Shown: piece by piece, positions 46,531-57,800 of the stretch
How positions within the stretch are numbered: the first letter of the stretch is position 1
Layout: each line of letters begins with the position of its first letter
DNA from: Haemaphysalis longicornis
Lineage: Eukaryota; Arthropoda; Arachnida; Ixodida; Ixodidae
Length of the DNA stretch: 64,000 nt
Assembly (NCBI GenBank): GCA_013339765.2
Contig: CM023454.1
Coordinates: forward strand, 63,741,878 to 63,805,877
Reading direction: 5' to 3'
Notes under the pieces: model-generated
What the model saw: the letters and a program-made list of their open reading frames with translations, nothing else
What the model was told of the DNA's origin: nothing
The model's database searches: none
Program-made: the position numbers and the translations under genes

Positions 46531-48013
46531 GGGCAAAACGATTCCACAAAACCTTACGTCGGCTCTTTGTTTGAATTTGCTGCATCTTGCTGAAGTGTTG
46601 TATCGCCTTCTGTACAAAAACTGTAAGTAAACCATCGCCTCATTTTAGTATGCGTTTTTGCTCAAATGCAAATGCTTGGCGTAACACAGTTGGCCTTTTT
46701 CTTGTGATTTTTTATTTGTGTTTCCGTCGTTATTTTCTGGCTTTTCATTTCATTCTTTGTTGTAGATGTTTGAAAATACATTTTTATTTCTTTAGTTGTT
46801 CGTAATATTTTTACTTTTCATTTCTTTCGTAATATTTTTTTACTTGTTTTGTATTTACCAAAATTCTGCACTACAATTTATCTCTGTTTACGCTATTATA
46901 ACATTAAACCATCACATCTGCTTTTTATACATTTTTGCTAGTTCACCCCACCCCGCTCGGAGGTTTTCCTTGTCAAAGCAACTACACTAACCGCCCCTAA
47001 GTCCAGGCACGGCCAAACTCCGCGCTCCTTTCTCACTCAGGAAAATATTTTTTGAGTCCGGCCGTGTTCCAGGAAGGTTCACCTGTCGCGAGCAGCCGCC
47101 GCGAGAAAGTGAGGTTGGTAACAGGCAGAGTTCCGAGACATGGGCATGCCTGATTACGACTACCTCGCGCACCATCGGCTGTGCCGCTGGTCCAACGTGT
47201 CTATTACGACTTTGAGCACCATGGAAAATTTCGTCTAAAGAGGTCAACAAGGGCCAGCTCAAGCAGAACAAATATTCTACCGAAGCGAACCACCGAAACT
47301 CCCCCCCGCCCGCTCCTTCCTGTTTGATCTCGCTTTTTAAGGGCCGTCCCAAAAAGGCACGTCTGGCGGCATGGTGCGTCAACTTGCATCAATCGTTGGC
47401 TTTTCATTGAACCATGACAAGTGACTGTCTTTGGGTCTCGCAATTGCTGGGAAAGTAAAGCAGCCAGAAAGACGAGCGAAGACATGTTTTTGTAGTTGCG
47501 CAAATAAACTGCATGTATTTGTGCTCAAATGCAATTCCAAACAATAAATTTTGTTGCTGATGGTGGGTAACAGTTTCGATGAGCTCACCTGCTGCCCTTA
47601 GCAATTGTTACGCTCCCGCACCACGCCGGCAAAATTAACAAATCATGTTAGCAGCAGTCTTCTAAACCTTGCAGCAAGATACGAGGCGTATTAATAGCTA
47701 CATTGCATATTTTTAAAGAAAACATAAGTATCTGAGCTGCAAGCTGCCAAATTATCAAGGTCTAAAATCATTAAAAGCGCCACTTCGCTTGATCTGCACT
47801 GCAGATATCCAAGCCTTTCAGATGGAGAGCGCCGTAACGCAGCTTAGCTAACGAAACAGACCATTCATCGTGTAAAATTCTTTCTTGAAATAGCAATAAA
47901 TCGGTGAGCATGATGCATTAGTAGAGCTGTATGTTGTCTGATATTCAGCAGTATCGGCCCACTCACATTTTCGGTACTTCGCATAACCTAAATAATACTG
48001 CCACTGTACATAG
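46531..48013. other. No recognised gene
   Basis: AT-rich, with a GC-richer stretch at 46940-47400. No motif seen. Confidence 0.35.
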
Positions 48014-49193
48014 GCGCCCCGCGGGAACGAGCCCACTCGTCATAAGCCCACTCGTTACCGGAAAACTCGTCATAGGCCAACTCGTCACACCGGCCTTTTG
48101 TACAGTGCCATTTCGAGATAGGAACTCTCGTGCAAGGCGCCTTTTCGTCGCATGGATTTCGTTACACCGCGGCCGTGTGAACGAAACCCTAGAAGTCCTG
48201 ACCGGACAATGGGGTTGAAAGCCGCTCTGAGGCTGGTTTCTACAATGATAAATTCGTTACGGCTCTTCCGGGGGCGTGGGAAGGTCTGTGCGACCAGTAG
48301 GTGTGCATAAAGAGCTGTTTATGTTTTTGCTTGGGAAGGGGGGGGGGGGGCAGTTAGGGTGAGGTCAGCGCGACTTGCACTTCTTCAAGTGCTCATCGTC
48401 GGGGGTGTTGGGTGGTGTACTTCCGTATTTTCGCGCGTATAACCTGCCCTTGCATACAACCCGCACCCCACTTTCAGTCTGCGAATAAAAAGCAATCAAA
48501 AATAACTCCCGCAAGGTTTGAACAATAGCTAAGCTGGAGTATTTTTTTCTATGTAAACACTGAAGGACACACCACCACGCATTGCATCAGGTTTGAAATT
48601 GTTTATTTGATGATTTCATTGATTGTGGGTGTTTAACGCGCCGAAGCTACGCAGGCGATGAGGCGCGCCGTAGTGGAGGGCTCCGAATTCATTTCGACAA
48701 CCTGGAGATTTTCAATGTGCGGGAGCCGAAATCTCGAAAACACGGGCGTTTTCGCTTTTCGCCTCCATCAGAAAAGCGGCTGCCGTAATCGAACCTGCCT
48801 CCTTGGGCTCAACAGCAAAACGTCATGTCCAGTGAGCTTTATTTGTTTACCTTTTCTGCGTGCTATTTATTACTAATTCGAATGCAATTATCATTTTAAT
48901 ATAAATAACTCGGTATGACGACATATTTACCTAACTTCCTACGTCAAAAACTTTGAGAGCACACTCGCCTGCCTACATCATTTATGGGCGACGTATAGCA
49001 GGCGGAAAGGTCGCTTCAACGTTCCGAAACAAGCTCGTAATGCGAGTTTTCCTTGTTACAAATATTCCGGTGATACGAGAATTCCTCGAACGAAATGCCC
49101 TGTCACGAGTTGGCATTCATGACCTGTTTACCTGTGACGAGTTGGCCCATGACGAGTGGACTTATGACGAGTGGGCCTAGACCCGCTGCCCGC
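48014..49193. mobile_element. Foldback-type element with ACTCGTCATAAGCCC arms
   Basis: Left arm 48014-48150 and right arm about 49060-49193 are inverted repeats. Outer part: GCCCACTCGTCATAAG against GGCCCACTCGTCATAAG, then more 15-16-bp units (CCAACTCGTCAC) and a non-tandem inner part (CATTTCGAGATAGGAACTCTCGT against CATTTCGTTCGAGGAATTCTCGT, in pieces). The interior of 0.9 kb has no coding motif. A clear target duplication was not found. Confidence 0.75.
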
Positions 49194-49336
49194 ACAGGCT
49201 CAAGTGGGACTCGCTTCACAAGCTTTATTAAACAGAAGTACAAAGCAAAGGAAGCACGGGAGAACATACACGTATGACGACAAATGTGTATGCAGCATTT
49301 AACTCAAGTAAATTCAGCCTTAGCAAATATATTATA

Positions 49337-49725
49337 CAGGGTGGTTAAAGTGTTGTCAACAGTTTTTTTTTTAATTAGACGTTTATTTTACGTAAAACCA
49401 CCCTCTACTGTCATGCATGCGTAATCATGCGAAAGGCGATTAAACTTCACGGTTCAACATCTCAGTACGAAAGCGCTAAACGAATTCTGCCAAATGAAAC
49501 GGCTTGGAAACACGATTGCCTCTAAATTTTCAATACAAACATGCCTGCTTACTGCAGCCGCTAAAAGGTAATTAATCAATTTAAGTTAATTAATCCACGG
49601 ACATCTATAGTTACCACCTCACTGTGTGTCGACCTTGGCGCATAACCTCACTGTAGCGGTGGTCTTCACGTGCATCTAAGCGCCTAACTTTAAAAATAAA
49701 TGTCGACTTAACTTTGATCACCCTG
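49337..49725 (+). mobile_element. MITE with TA flanks
   Basis: 389 bp from CAGGGTGGTTAAAGT to ACTTTGATCACCCTG, with TA on both sides (49335-49336 and 49726-49727). Beyond the first 15 bp, both ends stay similar in inverted orientation for some 90 bp (poly-T, AATTAG.CG, ACGT.AA, CCACC). TA target and CAGGGTG ends suggest a Tc1/mariner-group parent. Noncoding. Two other copies are at 14743-15538. Confidence 0.82.
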
Positions 49726-49844
49726 TATGTAGACAGATGCAAAATACACTGTGCACAAATTCAGACATATCAATATAAATACACTGACCCCCCCCCGCCC
49801 CCCCCCCTCCTTCCCTCATAGAGGTGCTCATGCATAGGTGCAAT

Positions 49845-49945
49845 AGTGGTGGTACCATTTTTTCCTATTTTGAAGTTGGGACCATTTATTCCTGGACCAT
49901 TAGTTCCGGGGCCATTTGTTCCGGGATAATTTTTTCCGCGACCGG
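49845..49945 (-). repeat. AAATGGTCCCGGAAC minisatellite, right array
   Basis: Reverse-complement partner of 46431-46530. Confidence 0.85.
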
Positions 49946-49958
49946 GTGTGGTGTAGTA

Positions 49959-50052
49959 CCGGTGAATGTATGGTGCGAGCAAATCAACACGGCCGCTGTT
50001 TGAGCCGGCGCGCGTGCCCCTGTCATACCCGTGAATTCAAGTGTTGAAAAAA
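49959..50052 (+). repeat. Direct repeat, copy 2
   Basis: Partner of 44850-44945 in the same orientation. Confidence 0.7.
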
Positions 50053-50139
50053 AATTGAGCGAAAGCGTGCCTCAAACGACCGCGTAATTCGCCGGTCGAG
50101 TGGGAGAGAGCAGTAATCGTTGAATGATAAAGACTAGAG

Positions 50140-51595
50140 CAGCGCGGGGCCGAAATTTCTAGGCCCGGCCCAACCCCGCCTGGTAGAAACACGGCCAGGG
50201 CCAGGCCCGAGCCCGACAAAACATTAAGATCAAAGCTCCAGCCCAGCCCGAGCCCGACAGCATTTATAAAAGAAACCCGAGCCCGCGCACTGTTTTTTAA
50301 GCTCAGCCTGAGTACGCCAGACTCCCAACATGAGGTCAACTAAGGTGGTAAGTTGGGCTCGTTGGTTACTAACTAACGAAATTATACTAATGCGAGTGCG
50401 ATACTATTTTATTTGGTCTGTGTTCGCTGCTTTTTTACCCTTTCCCCGTTTCATGTGCATATAGGCTTTTTTTCGTGTTTCTGTTGCATAAACTGAGTTG
50501 AAGTTCTAGCGCGTGTTTCAACGCCTCTTTTACCTTTGTCTCTGTTTAGTGTCCGCTAGTATGATGATTTACCAACATGAGCCCTCAAAGCTTGGTCTTC
50601 TAAGCCTAACATAAGCATAGAGGGAGTATATTGAATTTACACTTGTTCTATACTTAAACCTATATCTGTACAACATAAACATCTTGACCTAAAAAACGTA
50701 TCTTTACGGAAAATTTTGGTAAAACAGGCGCTGCATTTGCGACAGTCTTCGAACTTAAAGCACAATGAGGATCGCTTAAATGATGCTGAGAAAACTGGAT
50801 ATTTTTATTTATGGATTTCTTGGACAGATATTCCACGTTTCGTCATTTAATTCAATTCGTTTCCTAAAGAACTCTCTTTCCTACTTTGTTTTTTACGCTA
50901 GCACACTCTGCCGAGAGCTAGTTTAACTTGTACTTCTCTCAATTTCATTAACCAAGGTTCGTTGTCGGTTTGAACCAGGTGTCTATCCGAGTAGACCTAA
51001 GTTCCTCCCTTGCTCACAGTTTTCTACTGGAAAAGTCGCTTTATGGGCAGAAAGGTATGCCTATAAAAGCTTTAAGAAAGACCCAAGGGTGCGTTAGCTT
51101 ATCTTTGGTGGTATGGTCTGCACAAAGTGCATTGTCCAGGTCACATTTTTTCTTTTTTTAGTTTAAAAAACAGAGGAAAGTGACAATCATGTACTGTACA
51201 ACCAGAGTGCTTTCGTTTTCTTACCCGCTTTCTCCCACTATGCTGATGAAGTCCATACGTTTTCTTTTGTTGGCTTGAAGGCTTTCTAAGTGCAATACGT
51301 CATTTTGTTATTTTTTTAGCATCGCCACGGCGACAGACTGACAGCACATCGCTTTTTTGTTTTCATTTCACCCAAACGATCAATCAGCGGAATTTTTGTT
51401 GTCAACATTTTAAATTTGCGGTTCACGACTGCCAGGATTCAGGGTCTGCCCAGGCCAGCACGGCCCAAAAAGTGTTTTCGTGCAAGGCCAAGCCCGGCCC
51501 GGGCCCGAGAAAATGCGTGCTTCCCAGCGCGAGCACGGCCAGGGGGGCGGGCCGGGCTCGTCCTTTTGGACCGTCCAGGGCCCGAGCTGTGCCCT
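50140..51595. mobile_element. hAT-like nonautonomous element, unit 1
   Basis: 1456 bp. Termini CAGCGCGGGGCC and, reverse-complemented, AGGGCACAGCTCGGGCC, each followed by a long GGCCCGGGCCCGAGCC-rich subterminal region. Flanked by GACTAGAG (50132-50139) and AACTAGAG (51596-51603), an 8-bp duplication with one mismatch, the size made by hAT transposases. AT-rich interior without any transposase motif. The end sequence ACTAGAG is also where unit 2 starts. Confidence 0.6.
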
Positions 51596-51603
51596 AACTA
51601 GAG

Positions 51604-52728
51604 CACTACCCGGACCGCAATTTCTCGGCCCGGCCCGAAGCTGTCCGATAGAGACGCGGCCCGGGTCTGAGCCCGGTCCGGAACCGAAAAACTTCTAAAA
51701 TGTGGGCCCGAGCCAGACGAGAGCCTGGCAGAATTTCATAAAACAAGCCCGAGCCCGCCAGACTGTTATTAAAGGCCCTCCCTACTCCGACGGGCTATAA
51801 ATATGATAAACATGAACTCGACGAAGTTTGCTATTAGCTTAAAAAGCGCAAGCACAAAGCGAATGCGACTAATTTGGATTTAAGTTTTCATTACACTTAG
51901 ACCGAACTTTGTACAACTTCAATATCCTCACTTAGAAACTGTTCTTTCAGTAGTCGTGAACTCCTTTTGCGACTTCATTTGCCAGTCTTCGAAATCAAGA
52001 CACATCGGGGAGACTTTATATGATTCAGAGCAAGTGGATAATTTTTTTGTAATATTGCAATTCTTCAGCAGATACTGTAACTTTCGCTGTTCCATTACTT
52101 GCTGAAGTTTGAGTAGACGATGCGTCCGGTTTCACCCCTTCGTTTTTGTATTTTCCTCTAGTTACGTTGGCAGCAATAATTAATCGGCGCTTCTGTTATT
52201 TTTTGCCTCTTTTCATGGTTTTAAAAACTTCTTCCCGGAAGAAATCATAGCTCTGCTTGAAAAATTGGTCCTTCAAACTCTGCACATAATGCAAAGTCTA
52301 GGTCACGCTTGTTCTGTTTGTGTTTGTTTGAAAAGAAAAGGGAAAAGGCAATCATGTTGTACTGTGTGGCTAGAGTGCCATCGTTTTCTGGCCCACTCTC
52401 TCCGACTATGCTGATGCGTCCCAGAAAATTTTTATTCATTTAAAGGTTTTGTATGTGCAATAGTCTTTTATCATATCCTTTAACAGCGCCGTAATAAATT
52501 TACACTTAACTTAGTTTCCACTTCACTATTAACTTAACCGGAAATATCAACAAAAAAGCTTTTGTTGTCAACAATTTATAATTTGCGGCACAAGATTGCC
52601 GGGCCTCGGGGACGGCCCGGGTGGCTCGGGCAGGCACGGCCCGAAAAAACTTTTGGTTCCAGCCCGAGCCAGGCCCGGGCCCGAGAAAATGCGTGCTACC
52701 CGGCCCGAGCCTGCCCCGGCAGTGCCCT
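51604..52728. mobile_element. hAT-like nonautonomous element, unit 2
   Basis: 1125 bp, homologous to unit 1 in order: start (CACTACCCGGACC then AATTTCTCGGCCCGGCCCGA), CAGTCTTCGAA block near 51974, ACTATGCTGATG near 52407, TTTTGTTGTCAACA near 52560, and the end (CCCGGGCCCGAGAAAATGCG…GCAGTGCCCT). It is shorter through internal deletions. Left flank is the shared AACTAGAG; right flank ACGTCAGA does not match. Confidence 0.6.
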
Positions 52729-52775
52729 ACGTCAGACTACCTAAGTACGCCACCGCACCCAACTGTTTCAGCGCT

Positions 52776-53026
52776 GTGGGCTTGCGGTGTGCTGTTTTGT
52801 CGTGTGCTGTTTTCTCGCCGTGCTATTCTGTCGCGTGCGCTTTTGTCGCTGTGCTGTTTTGTCGCTGTGCAATTCTGTCCTGTGTGCTTTTGACGCTGTG
52901 TCTTTCTTTCGCTGTGCTGTTCTGTTGCGTGCTGTTTTGTCGCGTACCCTTTTGACGCCGTGCGGTTATCTCGGTGCTCTTTTGTCGCGTGCCCTTTCAC
53001 CGCGTGCTGTTCTGTCGGTATACCCC
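52776..53026 (-). repeat. Right inverted minisatellite arm of the large element
   Basis: About fifteen units near GTGCTGTTTTGTCGC on the plus strand. Partner of 40257-40450. Confidence 0.88.
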
Positions 53027-54843
53027 GTAAAGGCGTGTAGGCGAATTATTCTAGCCAACTTCGACTACCCAATATACAAGAAAGTCTTGGCTAGACGGTT
53101 GCAAAACGTAATACCGTTTTTGGAAGGAACGCATCAAACTTGCGGTATTAAGAATCGCACGATAAGTACCAAAGTACATGTCGCCACAGGTGTGGTAAAG
53201 TGCTGTGAAGCCTCATCAGTTCGCGTGGTGGTGGTGCAACTCGACCTCGAGAAGGTTTTTCACCAGGTGTCCCATGATATATATTCTAGAATCTTAGAAT
53301 ACACGAATCTTGGTCTGCAATAACGGATGCTATTAATATGGCGTATGCAGGATGCAAGGCGAGCATAATTGTTAACATAAATTTAGGTCAAGTAATAAAT
53401 GTTGGTTGTTCGGTCAAGCAAGGTGGTCTGTTATCGCCACTTCTCTTTGCGTTTTATCTCCAGTCTTTCTGTTTAAAAATAATGAAGCATGAACGAATAC
53501 AGGGGTTCGCATTAGAGCACACTGAAGAAAAGCTCGATACGCGGATGATATAGCGGTTATCTGTAGCGATCACAATAGCATAAGCGAAGCAGTTAAGGTG
53601 GTTTAGTCTTTTTGTGAAAAATGTGGGGCTGGAATTACTGGAGTAAATGTCCGGGATTTTGGTACGGGAACCGGTGATCAACCCTTGCCGTTTTTTTTTC
53701 AATGCATGCAATCGACCATGGCACCAACACAATATCTAAGGATGTCTCTGGAACATTACAGGGATAGCCTAAATTACTGGAGTAAGGAGAGCAAAAAGTT
53801 GAGGGTCAAAACCATGAAACTAGCAAGGGCACAATTTTTCTTTTTTCCCGTGCCACTAGCCGCAGCCTTTTTTTGTTAGCCCAAGTGTGGTACGTGCTGC
53901 AAGTGTTGCGTATGTCCCGAGCGAATATCCGAAAAATCCCCAGTGTCTTTACGGTCTTTATTTGGTCTTCCAGCTGAGATTGAACCAGTCGGTGCAACAT
54001 TTTTCGGCAAGTGAAAAAGGGAGGACTCGGTCTTCGTATTAATTTTTACGACAAGTTTTCCCAATGTTTTGTGGGGTGTAGGATCAAAAAGACTCCTTCT
54101 TGCGCACGGTATTTCAAGTGCGATTGAAGATTGTGCAACCAGACTTTCTTGTATCCCCAAGTGATATAGTTTGCAGGGGGTTAATGTATATTGGCGAGAC
54201 ATGCCTTTGTCTTTAGAATTCTTGAAGGTACGGTTTTCTTTCCACTACTTGTGTAGTGTATCCAGGAAGCGCCTGTACAAAGATTTATTGGATGTTCGTT
54301 TACCTGTGCCACTGTATAGGTCCTTATATGGTACAGGCACTGGGCTTGATATTTTAAGGAGTGAAAAGTATGCAGGTGAAACCTGTAATGAAGTACGTTT
54401 TTTTTTAAATACACAGTGAAAAGCTTCCTATCAACACATGGTTAGCAGACAGAGGAATTTTTATGCCGTGGAGAAGAGACTGCAGTCTGTGCAAAAATCC
54501 GGAAACAATTATTAACGTCTTCATCAACTGTCGGGACCCAGTCTTCCTTTGGGAAATCCTCCAACGTGCATTAAAGAAAGTTTTACGCACAAAACAGCGC
54601 GGACTTCGGTTCCTACCCGTGAACAATAAGGGCGGTGTGCCGTACGTTTTGATCATGCCCATCAGTCTTCATAGTATATGGAGGACGAGAACGGCGGTGA
54701 GGAATGCGGATATAAGTGCCCGGCCTGTCGCGGAAAATTTCCTTGAAACCGTACAGTATATACGGGAAGTGTTTCGTGCAGAGGATGACCCCCCTGAGTG
54801 GTTGATTGTGCTGGACGATTTTCTGTGTCTTAGAATGTTTTGA
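53027..54843 (+). pseudogene. LINE reverse transcriptase, 3' part, and C-terminal domain
   Basis: It resumes where 40256 stops, in phase: 'RRIILANFDYPIYKKVLARR', then 'GTHQTCGIKNRTI', 'VVQLDLEKVFHQV' (first catalytic Asp), and 'VKQGGLLSPLLFAFYLQ' near 53415-53460. The YADD box follows a shift at about 53545. Then 'APTQYLRMSLEHYRDSLNYW' and a long C-terminal region. 54171-54419 has 'SVSRKRLYKDLLDVRLPVPL'. 54463-54843 (126 aa, open) has a zinc-finger-like 'CSLCKNPETIINVFINC' in which the usual His is Asn, ending LDDFLCLRMF at the stop. Stops near 53553, 53877 and 54417 make it dead. A possible 3' end is GGCAATAAAAAAGG near 54922. Confidence 0.88.
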
Positions 54844-54849
54844 AGCCAC

Positions 54850-57800
54850 TCAGTCAGCCATTTAGGGTTAAGGGATCATAACAATGTGGCATAATCTGTG
54901 ATGTAGTGTAAAAATATCGAAGTAGGCAATAAAAAAGGAGTAGCGTCGTCGCTAAAGCGACCAGCCCCCCCCTCCGCTTCTCTTAGGGCCTAGATTTCAT
55001 CCCTGGACGTGCCAGAATATTAGAGTCTGGCTGAGAGTTTGTTGTAGTGTATGCTACGATAAAATCCTTGGCTGGCAGAGGCAGAAGCTTTACTTTGAGA
55101 AGTCTTATTTTTATCGCAGAACATAACATCTCTTATTTTAATTAGACATTTATAGCTCTATAGCCTATGGTATGGCCTAGATTTATTCCGCTGAGCTGAA
55201 TATAATTACACCGAAGTAAAAAATGCTCTGCCGTGCTAACAGAGCTTTTTCTTATATTATGCAGTTATCCCTAATTCTACACGTTTCGAAAGAGTTTCCA
55301 GGCACGTGCTTCTGTGTGTAGCATTGAATTAAACTTTTTTGGGATTCCTTACTAGTTCAATCCAAATATTATTGCGTAACATATAGGCATATTGAGAAAA
55401 TAGATAGCACTGTTGCCGACCAGAATAAAAAATAAAAATAAATTGCCCGTATTTACCCAGTGTTGCCTTACAGTTTTACTTGTATGGGGAGTTCCCGTAA
55501 GGACTTTATAGCATGCAATAGGAGGGTCTGCGGTTTAATAATAATCTCTCTATTCCAATTTTTTCTATATATTTGAAGATTGCGTACTTGAAGTTCAGTA
55601 TTTGTATATTCAAAGACTGCCTGAAGAAACGTTTGTGGAATGTAAACATGTGGTGAAGTTTTTCCTTTTAATTGAACTAACTCTGTAGTGGGGTATACCT
55701 TCCGGCATACAAACTATAAAATTACGAACTAGATCAAATATATGGTACATAAAATCTAAATAGCAAATTACCATTTTTATGAACAGTAAGCCTCTAATGG
55801 TTTGCATGAATGAACGCACTTTCTAGGTCACCGCTTTTAAACAAACACAAAAGTATACTTTTTACTAGAATTGTAACGTTTTCTTGTATTTTCGTGATAT
55901 TTTGTGCATAGGTAAGAATATTTTTGTTTCCTTTGCAAAAGCGGAGCTATTGCACCACAATTTCGTATTTCAGTTGACATTTCTATGTGCTATTTTTACA
56001 CAAAAAGTGTGTATCTCTTAAGGTAAATATCTTGTAGTGTGTATATATATATATTCTTTCTTAATAAGCCGTACGAGTGCACGTATATTTTTGTTTAACT
56101 GTACGTATATATGCAAACCTGGTTTCTTCGACTAGGGTCGCTTGGCTGTCAGGTGCTAGGGGCGTACTCAGGCGACTATAACAGTGGCCTTTACCCTAAG
56201 TACCTTTTCAATTTTTGTTTGGGAGAAGTTCTGTAATAAAGGTCCACTTGCTCTGTACGTATTAGCCATACACTTGTTCTGCAGGTTGTGGCCTGCAATC
56301 AAACACGCCACCAAACCAATAAGCTAAGAGCTTCGCCTACAGGTGTCACCACGCTCCTATATTCTCTCCATCAAACCATTAAACCAATGAACCACCAGCT
56401 GCCCATCGCACACATCCTCAAAGGCCCAAAACGACGAAAGAATTGAAAGTAAGATAAGTTGTGGCAAGTTGTATTATTAGCTAAGCAGTAAGGTTAAATG
56501 TTCTGTAATGAAATGAAAACGTTGACAGAAATAACAGCACTTGCTGTTATACCAAAATACATTTTGTGGATTATGAACCCTCGCCGTTTACTCAATATTA
56601 CCTGCTTTCGAAAAGAGAATCTGGACCTTAGTTTATGTGTGTCAACTACAAGACTAAGCGGACATGACTACAAGAGTGGAAAATGCTACGTTGGCCTGCT
56701 ATACTCGAAATCTCGGTGATCTCTTTTCAATTATAGTTTTTATTCAGAGACCAGATAATCACTTGAAATATTATTTTCCATCAGAATATTACAAATATAA
56801 CGGAGGTGCGTCCGCCAACGAGGTATTGCGTGTATTGAAAGGTAGGCAGCGTAATCATTCCTTGCGAGCTGGTGAATTTTCGCTCCTCAACGGCGAAGCT
56901 TTTGAGAACCTGCATGTTGGTGGCTTTTAGGTTAGAGCTTAGAATTTTATTTTTTCTATGTGGCAAAATTGGAATTGCAAAGAGTGTCGTTTGACGCCTC
57001 CATCTTTTGGGCAACTGTGGTTTATTTAACTTTGAGTTCATGAATGAAAATGTAGTTTCGAGTAGGCGCTGGTCGGCGGGTATACAATGTTACCACGTAA
57101 TTTATGCAGAAGATATTTCTTTACATTTTATAAAAATATATTTTTATTCCATAATTGCGTGGCCACATTTACCGCCGGAACGCTCCGGCTTAATATTTGC
57201 AAATAGTATAAACCTCGAGAGCTGTGCGTGTGCCAGAATGTGGGTGCCGGATTGTGTAAGAAAAGTAATTTATTTTAACACCACTGGCTCCTTGGAAAAA
57301 GGAATTGTGTTTACAAAAGGCGAGATGTTATGGCGCATGGGAAAAGAAGCCGCAACTGAACGCCATATTATTGTGCTATATGCTCAAACGAATATGCATT
57401 ACAGACGTATATACGAAGTTTTTATTGCTCTTACATTAATGGTCTGAAATATTGGAGAAATACTTTTTCAGCACATTTGAGAACCTTGACTGCGTATGAA
57501 GTACTTTGTGCGAATTTGCATATTTTCGTACGTTCCCTTATTATTTCGCTTTTTTAGTAAACGCAGTGTGTTACGGTTTTATAAACAAAGTGTGTTGCAA
57601 CACCAAAAAAATTGTAACACACATACAACGAGCAATTTCATCCGCTATGGAACTTCAATTGCCACTTAGGCAAATACAAATTTGTTCAGAGAGTTTTCTT
57701 ACCGTGTGATGTCGCGTTTCTGATGTCACAGTTGTTTCTTACATGGATGTTGGATTCGGTAACCTTTCGTCAGACAGTGCTTCTACTAAACTCTCCCCTC

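Larger units (their letters stand above)
40257..53026. mobile_element. Large foldback-type element, 12.77 kb, inside a LINE
   Basis: It starts TGGGGCGCCGTC and ends GGTATACCCC. Both ends are arrays of a 16-bp unit near GCGACAAAACAGCACA, in opposite orientation: 40257-40450 on the plus strand and 52776-53026 on the minus strand. Aligned end to end, the outermost 150 bp of both arms agree in order, including distinctive variants (AAAGGGCACGCG, AGAGCACCGA, AACAGCACGGCGTC). That is inverted-repeat homology, not just shared minisatellite. GTAAA flanks it. The LINE protein continues in phase across it. No transposase is visible inside; contents are nested repeats described separately. Compare Foldback and Galileo elements, whose long inverted ends contain short tandem repeats. 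Confidence 0.75.

Noticed and set aside
52787..53323. 178-codon frame joining Cys/Ala-rich repeats to a reverse-transcriptase segment
   Set aside because: The N-terminal half is the minisatellite arm; the fusion is the coincidental reading of an insertion border.
57007..57447. 146-codon frame
   Set aside because: No motif, AT-rich surroundings; consistent with chance.
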